Assembly (NCBI GenBank): GCA_964604705.1
Contig: CAZSAP010000002.1
Coordinates: 186,001-250,000 of the forward strand
Source of the DNA: JAAXVQ01 sp964604705
GTDB taxonomy: Bacteria > Oederibacteriota > JAAXVQ01
Direction: 5' to 3'
DNA: 64,000 nt
The notes below the pieces were generated by a model. The model worked only from the letters and a program-made list of their open reading frames with translations. It was not told the DNA's origin and did not search any database. Positions 60,156-64,000 of the stretch are shown here, in pieces. The translations under genes were made by a program, and so were the position numbers. How positions within the stretch are numbered: the first letter of the stretch is position 1; each line of letters begins with the position of its first letter.

Positions 60156-60320
60156 TTAAATGGTTTCTTCAAAGTCCAGATTTTCATCTTTGGGGTGAAC
60201 CGGATCCGGCATGACATCGTCTTGATTCCAATGAAGAAGACCGTACACAATGCACAAAAGCGTGGAAGCGATACTGAGAAAATACGCGAGGGCAACCCAA
60301 CCATCCGCAAACCCGAGCAT
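60156..60320 (-). CDS. Small symporter accessory membrane protein
   Basis: A 54-residue protein that begins MLGFADGWVALAYFLSIAS and has a single membrane segment at about residues 8-30, ending YGLLHWNQDD, then an acidic tail. AGGAGG is 6 bases before the ATG, and the stop lies 18 bases before the symporter start. The pattern MLG-x-x-D-x-W-x-A-L-A-Y with a following YGLLxWN is that of the small accessory proteins encoded next to solute:sodium symporters. It may be needed for symporter assembly or stability; this is an inference from context. Confidence 0.85.
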   Translation of the reverse strand: MLGFADGWVALAYFLSIASTLLCIVYGLLHWNQDDVMPDPVHPKDENLDFEETI

Positions 60321-60426
60321 GGAAAACCTCCTGCATCAAAGGATAATGGGACGTCGATACATGCAACGAATTGTGTCACGGACCCGTCTCGGCGGCAAGT
60401 GGAAAATGGCCTATTCCCTAAAACGC

Positions 60427-60455
60427 AAAAAGGCATCCCAAAGGATGCCTTTTTG
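60427..60455 (-). terminator. Rho-independent terminator after tRNA-Met
   Basis: AGGCATCC and GGATGCCT form an 8-bp stem with a short loop, with A and T runs on both sides (AAAAAGGCATCC and GGATGCCTTTTT). It begins 5 bases after the tRNA CCA end on the minus strand and would also act on the plus strand. Confidence 0.9.
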
Positions 60456-60459
60456 TATA

Positions 60460-60536
60460 TGGTAGCGGAGCAGGGATTCGAACCCCGGACACTACGGGTA
60501 TGAACCGTATGCTCTGACCAACTGAGCTACTCCGCC
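60460..60536 (-). tRNA. tRNA-Met (CAT), elongator type
   Basis: A 77-base cloverleaf including an encoded CCA. The 7-bp acceptor stem is GGCGGAG with CTCCGCT, the D-arm contains AGCTCAGTTGGTCAGAGC, the anticodon stem TACGG/CCGTA encloses the loop TTCATAC with anticodon CAT (60500-60502), and the T-arm is GGGGTTCGAATCCC. The perfect G1-C pairing start and the body match the elongator methionine tRNA rather than the initiator or lysidine-modified tRNA-Ile. Confidence 0.95.
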
Positions 60537-60566
60537 ATGAAACCTCGTGCTGTTTAGAGCGTTAAG

Positions 60567-60595
60567 AAAATACCATAGGGGCTTTTCAAAGGCAA
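60567..60595 (-). promoter_or_regulatory. Possible promoter of tRNA-Met
   Basis: On the minus strand TTGCCT (60590-60595) and TATTTT (60567-60572) are separated by 17 bases, about 30 bases upstream of the mature tRNA end. Confidence 0.45.
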
Positions 60596-60616
60596 CTCTT
60601 TTTTCCTAGGAAAACA

Positions 60617-61183
60617 CTAGCGAGAAAGAGCCCAAACATCGGGCCCCATGGTTTGAATCATGCATTCGGGAAGTTTTGAAAGTTCCATCAAACGCTTAAA
60701 TTCCGGAGTATCCAGGGCCTGGGAACGCGACTCGTACAGCCGTTTCAAATCCGGGCGCCCCAATCCGGCCCAAAACGTGCTCAGCCAGGAAGCGTCGCGA
60801 CGAACATGTCCAATAAAGAATTTACCCCCGGGTTTTAACACCCGGGCCATCTCGTCTAAGATCATCAACGGTCGAGGCCATTGATGCAGCCCGCCGTAGG
60901 TCATGATGGCATCCACGCTGTGATCCCCCAGGGGAAACCGTTCGCCTGAGGTCGTATGGTATCGCGCTCGGGTCGTAAGCCGGTTACGCTTCGCCTCTGC
61001 CCAGGCCGCATCGCGCTCCTCAGGCGTGTACTGCACGCCCACCACATCCACGTCCGGATGTTCCAGGGCATAGGCCAGTCCGGGCCAGAGCGAACCTGGC
61101 CCTACTTCCAACACCGTTCCCATCGTGACTCGTAGGTCACGTGCTGACTGATAAATGGTTTTTAAACTGGGCGTTACCTGCAT
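60617..61183 (-). CDS. Class I SAM-dependent methyltransferase
   Basis: A 188-residue Rossmann methyltransferase: motif I is VLEVGPGSLWPGLAYAL, motif II VDVVGVQYTPEE, and the middle has DHSVDAIMTYGGLHQW with EMARVLKPGGKFFIGHV after it, as in the UbiE/Methyltransf_11 family. The acceptor is not evident. It starts 26 bases after the response regulator gene and may be co-transcribed with it. The ribosome site is weak. Confidence 0.87.
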   Translation of the reverse strand: MQVTPSLKTIYQSARDLRVTMGTVLEVGPGSLWPGLAYALEHPDVDVVGVQYTPEERDAAWAEAKRNRLTTRARYHTTSGERFPLGDHSVDAIMTYGGLHQWPRPLMILDEMARVLKPGGKFFIGHVRRDASWLSTFWAGLGRPDLKRLYESRSQALDTPEFKRLMELSKLPECMIQTMGPDVWALSR

Positions 61184-61209
61184 GAGTATGGGGTCGGTCC
61201 TACCTTTGC

Positions 61210-61623
61210 TTAAATACCATTTCCAGCAACCGGCGGAACCGCCGCAAGCCGTGATTTGGCGAGTATCTTATCTGTAAAATCGGTGAGTTCTAGAGGCTCG
61301 AAGGGTTTGACCACATATCCATCGGCACGCAATTCAAATCCGCGCTCAATGTCACCCTGTTGCGCCTTGGCCGTCATGAAAATAATGGGGATGTGCTTGG
61401 TCTCTTCGTTGTTCTTAAGAATGCGGCAAATTTCATAGCCGTCAAAAATCGGCATCATAATGTCCAGCAACACCACGTCGGGGTGATCTTGATAGACCTT
61501 GGCCAGTGCTTCCTGCCCATTATGCGCGCTGATGACTTCGTATCCGCGCAACGCAAAACTGGCTTCGAGCAGTTCCAGCATATCGGGTTGATCATCCACG
61601 ACCAGTACCTTCGCACCTACCAT
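61210..61623 (-). CDS. Response regulator receiver protein (single domain)
   Basis: A 137-residue CheY-like receiver with all key residues: acidic pair Asp10/Asp11 in VLVVDDQPDM, phospho-Asp54 in VVLLDIMMP, Thr84 in IIFMTAKA and Lys106 in GYVVKPFEP. No output domain follows apart from a short tail. It probably relays signals within the local sigma/NtrC module. A short gap separates it from the sigma factor gene upstream. Confidence 0.93.
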   Translation of the reverse strand: MVGAKVLVVDDQPDMLELLEASFALRGYEVISAHNGQEALAKVYQDHPDVVLLDIMMPIFDGYEICRILKNNEETKHIPIIFMTAKAQQGDIERGFELRADGYVVKPFEPLELTDFTDKILAKSRLAAVPPVAGNGI

Positions 61624-61689
61624 GCTCCGTGTACGCTCCCGTCCTGAGATGACTCACGGGCATCAGTATAGCCCAGACGGAGGTAAAAA

Positions 61690-62475
61690 TCAATTCATCA
61701 CAAAATCTTTCTGCTCCACCTTCATGGCCGAACGCAGGTGCGTTACGGCTTGTCCATGAATTTGGCAGACGCGGGACTCGGTGACTTCAAGAATGGCAGC
61801 GATTTCTTTCATGGTCAATTCTTCGTAGTAGTACAGGGTTAAAACCATTTTTTCCTTCTCCGGCAACCGATCGATCAAGGAACCTAGGATTTCACGCATT
61901 TCCTTGGCAGCCAACTCCGAAAACGCGCTTGAGAAATTTTTGGAAAGACCGCCGGTCTCGGCTGAGACCAATTCCCAGCGCCGCTTCTCACGGTCCTCAA
62001 CCAACTCTTCCAAGGAGACGATCGGAGGGATGTTGATTTCCGTCAGCATCGAATGATACTGTTTGAGCGAGATGCCCAACTGTTTGGCCAGATCCGTGTC
62101 GGTGATGGGGCGATGCAGCTTGTTTTCCAGTATCTCGTAGGCATGCTCAAGCTCCCGCGTCTTCTGACGTACCGAGCGTGGGACCCAGTCCATGGCGCGC
62201 ATTTCGTCCAACACCGCTCCGCGGATGCGGAAGAAGGCATACGTGGAGAACTTCCCACCCATCTCAAAATCAAACTTGTCCATCGCGTCGATCAGACCAA
62301 TGATCCCAGCCGTAACCAAATCATCGATGTCCAGCCAGGAGCGGTTTTGCGGTACGGTCATCCGCTCGATGGTGAAGCGTACGAGTGGAATGTTCTTTTT
62401 CAACAATTCCTCGCGCGCTTCCATGTTCCTGTTTTTCTTGTAATCTGCCCACAAACCGCGTTCTTCTTCTCGCAT
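61690..62475 (-). CDS. FliA/WhiG-type RNA polymerase sigma factor
   Basis: A 261-residue sigma-70 family factor of group 3. Region 2 is seen in NIPLVRFTIERMTVP, DIDDLVTAGIIGLIDAMDKF and FSTYAFFRIRGAVLDEMRAMDWVP; region 3 follows in SVRQKTRELEHAYEIL with TDTDLAKQLGISLKQYHSML; region 4 in LPEKEKMVLTLYYYEELTMK with ILEVTESRVCQIHGQAV. The arrangement and RSVRQKTREL motif are those of FliA/WhiG, which direct flagellar or developmental genes. No flagellar genes are in the window. AAAGGGG precedes the ATG. Confidence 0.9.
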   Translation of the reverse strand: MREEERGLWADYKKNRNMEAREELLKKNIPLVRFTIERMTVPQNRSWLDIDDLVTAGIIGLIDAMDKFDFEMGGKFSTYAFFRIRGAVLDEMRAMDWVPRSVRQKTRELEHAYEILENKLHRPITDTDLAKQLGISLKQYHSMLTEINIPPIVSLEELVEDREKRRWELVSAETGGLSKNFSSAFSELAAKEMREILGSLIDRLPEKEKMVLTLYYYEELTMKEIAAILEVTESRVCQIHGQAVTHLRSAMKVEQKDFVMN

Positions 62476-62487
62476 GTTGCACCCCTT

Positions 62488-63885
62488 TCAAATTCCGAGT
62501 TCTTTCATTTTGTTGAACAACGTCTTGTAGTTGATCTTGAGCAACCGAGCCGTCTTCACCTTGTTCCAACGCGTTTCCTGAAGCACCCGAATGATCGTTT
62601 CCCGCTCCACCTTCCGTGAGACTTCCTGGCAGATCTCCTTAAGCGGACGCACCGGCACATCGGGGGAAGGAGCAAGCGTGACGGTTGCGTCTTTGGTACG
62701 AGGCTGCCATTCTAAAATCTCGGGCGGAAGATGCTGCGGCTCGATCAGCGTGCTGGACAACACCACTGCGCGCTTGACCGCATGCATCAGTTCCCGTACG
62801 TTGCCGGGCCATGTGTATTGCTTGAAAATCGTCATGACTTCTGCTGAAAATCCTTCGATCGTCTTGGAAAAAAGCCGATTGAAATGTGCGAGGAAATGGT
62901 TGGCCAGCAACGGAACATCTTCATCCCGCTCCCGCAAAGGCGGTAGCCAAACCTTGAACTCGTTCATGCGGTGATACAGATCTTCACGGAACCCACCCGT
63001 CTTGACGGCTTGCTCAAGATCACGGTTGGTGGCGGTAATGAGGCGTACGTTGATCTCGATCTCACTTTTGCCGCCCAGACGTTGGAGCCGGCGCTCCTGC
63101 AACACCCGCAGGAGTTTTACCTGTATATTGGGGGAAAGGTTGCCGATCTCATCTAAAAACAAGGTCCCGTTCTGAGCCATTTCAAAGCGTCCGACTTTGC
63201 GCTCATGCGCTCCGGTAAACGCTCCGCGCTCGTACCCAAACAACTCCGACTCCACCAACGACTCGGGCAAGGCGCCGCAATCAATCGAAATAAAAGGCTG
63301 TTCACGGCGCGAACTGTGTTCGTGAATGTATTGCGCAATCAATTCCTTGCCGGTCCCGCTCTCGCCTTGAATCATCACCGTCACGTCGTAGCGAGCAATG
63401 CGTTCCAACATATCCATAACTTTGTTCATGGCCAAACACGACCATAAAAAATTACCGTTGTTTTGATGGGCGATTTGTTGCCGGAGCTGATCTACTTCCT
63501 GGATGAGGTCGGTGGTCTTCAAGGCGTTTTTTAAGGTAATCAGCATTTCATCTACATTCAATGGCTTGCTGATGTAGTCGTAGGCGCCCAACTTCATGGC
63601 CCGAACGGCCGCGCCTACGTTATCAAAGGCAGAAAGAATGATCACAGGCAACTCGTTGTGGTGCTCTTTAATGCGTTTCAGGGTCTCCAGGCCATCTATG
63701 CCCGGAAGCCGCAGATCCAAGAGCACTAAATTGGGTTCCCCCCGATCCACCATTTCCAACCCCCGTTCACCGTCAAAGGCCAGGTCCACAGCAAACCCGG
63801 CTTCCATTAGCACTTTTTTTACAATCCAACAAATCTCGGGTTCATCATCTACGACCAATATCTTTTTTGTTAGGGTCTGATTCAT
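62488..63885 (-). CDS. Sigma-54-dependent NtrC-type response regulator
   Basis: A 465-residue activator: receiver domain (Asp57 in VLLDLRLP, Lys107 in YISKPLN), AAA domain with Walker A GESGTGKE at 174-181, the sigma-54 contact GAFTGA at 221-226 and Walker B FLDEIGNLSP, the arginine finger region, and a Fis-type helix-turn-helix near the end (ILQETRWNKVKTARLLKINY-like). It stimulates sigma-54 holoenzyme at distant promoters. No cognate histidine kinase is in the window. It lies 12 bases upstream of the FliA-type gene, so they are in one operon. Confidence 0.95.
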   Translation of the reverse strand: MNQTLTKKILVVDDEPEICWIVKKVLMEAGFAVDLAFDGERGLEMVDRGEPNLVLLDLRLPGIDGLETLKRIKEHHNELPVIILSAFDNVGAAVRAMKLGAYDYISKPLNVDEMLITLKNALKTTDLIQEVDQLRQQIAHQNNGNFLWSCLAMNKVMDMLERIARYDVTVMIQGESGTGKELIAQYIHEHSSRREQPFISIDCGALPESLVESELFGYERGAFTGAHERKVGRFEMAQNGTLFLDEIGNLSPNIQVKLLRVLQERRLQRLGGKSEIEINVRLITATNRDLEQAVKTGGFREDLYHRMNEFKVWLPPLRERDEDVPLLANHFLAHFNRLFSKTIEGFSAEVMTIFKQYTWPGNVRELMHAVKRAVVLSSTLIEPQHLPPEILEWQPRTKDATVTLAPSPDVPVRPLKEICQEVSRKVERETIIRVLQETRWNKVKTARLLKINYKTLFNKMKELGI

Positions 63886-64000
63886 ACCACGCGGCTCCTT
63901 GCGAACTCCCTTATCTATCGCAAGAGGCGTACCAACTTTTTAGGCTTTGAACAACCTGTTTAAATCATGGGGGAAACTAAAGAAAAAGTTTGTTTTTAAA
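63886..64000 (-). promoter_or_regulatory. Upstream region of the NtrC-type gene
   Basis: CTTGCGA and TCGCAAG (63897-63923) form a 7-bp inverted repeat that could be an operator or leader hairpin. No clear sigma-70 or sigma-54 promoter is recognised before the window ends. The region beyond is A-rich. Confidence 0.3.

Noticed and set aside
60134..60436. A 100-codon minus-strand open frame overlapping the small accessory gene
   Set aside because: It is in a different frame from the AGGAGG-led accessory gene and its composition is not that of a membrane or soluble domain.
1..64000. CRISPR arrays, rRNA genes, integrases and insertion sequences
   Set aside because: No set of regularly spaced direct repeats, rRNA-like sequence or transposase/integrase motif was seen; the long inverted repeats have no transposase nearby.

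Overview
The window comes from a diderm (Gram-negative-type) bacterium of moderate GC content. The evidence is several lipoprotein signal peptides, predicted outer-membrane barrels, a FecR-like secreted protein, a FliA/WhiG sigma factor and an NtrC-type regulator. The gene mix (11-subunit Nuo complex, DUF4416, paired PilZ proteins, c-di-AMP cyclase next to folP and ftsH) would suit an uncultivated lineage such as Elusimicrobiota or Omnitrophota, but this placement is only an inference. No rRNA, CRISPR array, transposase or integrase is visible. One tRNA (Met, CAT) is present.

Layout. (1) 1-3.3 kb: end of an AraC/GyrI-type protein, a DUF1330 protein coupled to a class III aminotransferase, a GNAT acetyltransferase, a lipoprotein and a small conserved protein. 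(2) 3.5-12.6 kb, minus strand: a compact type II polyketide cluster of the flexirubin/dialkylresorcinol kind. In transcription order it holds a ketosynthase, a Cys-less ketosynthase partner, a small HTH-like protein, a BtrH-type acyltransferase, an ABC-2 exporter (ATPase and permease), an acyl carrier protein, DarA and DarB. Ketoreductase, dehydratase, thioesterase, ammonia lyase and phosphopantetheinyl transferase are not in the window. (3) 13-22.7 kb: DUF4395 membrane protein, a frameshifted outer-membrane barrel, a FecR/DUF6600 protein, a barrel-like protein with a polysaccharide lyase and a TPM-domain protein, RsgA, an isoprenylcysteine methyltransferase-like protein, and an aldo/keto reductase divergent from its likely AraC regulator. 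(4) 22.7-27.5 kb: an AT-rich island with an LRR-like protein and a KAP P-loop NTPase, bordered by dispersed repeats. (5) 27.5-37.6 kb: a complete membrane arm and connecting module of complex I, nuoABCDHIJKLMN, without nuoEFG. (6) 37.7-60.3 kb: polyprenyl synthase, LOG, FolD, two PilZ proteins, a divergent receiver, envelope proteins, FabH, DUF4416, a sigma/anti-sigma/Spy-like set, CdaR-CdaA-FolP-FtsH-TilS, a spermidine synthase-like protein, a methyltransferase/MTHFR fusion, and two tandem sodium:solute symporters preceded by a 54-residue membrane protein. (7) 60.4-64 kb: tRNA-Met, a methyltransferase, a response regulator, a FliA-type sigma factor and an NtrC-type activator.

The most unusual non-coding signal is a set of long imperfect inverted repeats in intergenic gaps (5807-6019, 7707-7825, 12741-12847, 33231-33351, 33381-33528). 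Three of them share one architecture: an outer stem of 20-29 bp enclosing two smaller hairpins, giving a three-way junction. Their sequences differ. Two lie between nuoJ and nuoI and two lie inside the polyketide operon. Smaller dispersed repeats (a GGGGACAGG palindrome, a 48-bp repeat, a 36-bp repeat, a GGGCGTATGC repeat) mark other gaps.
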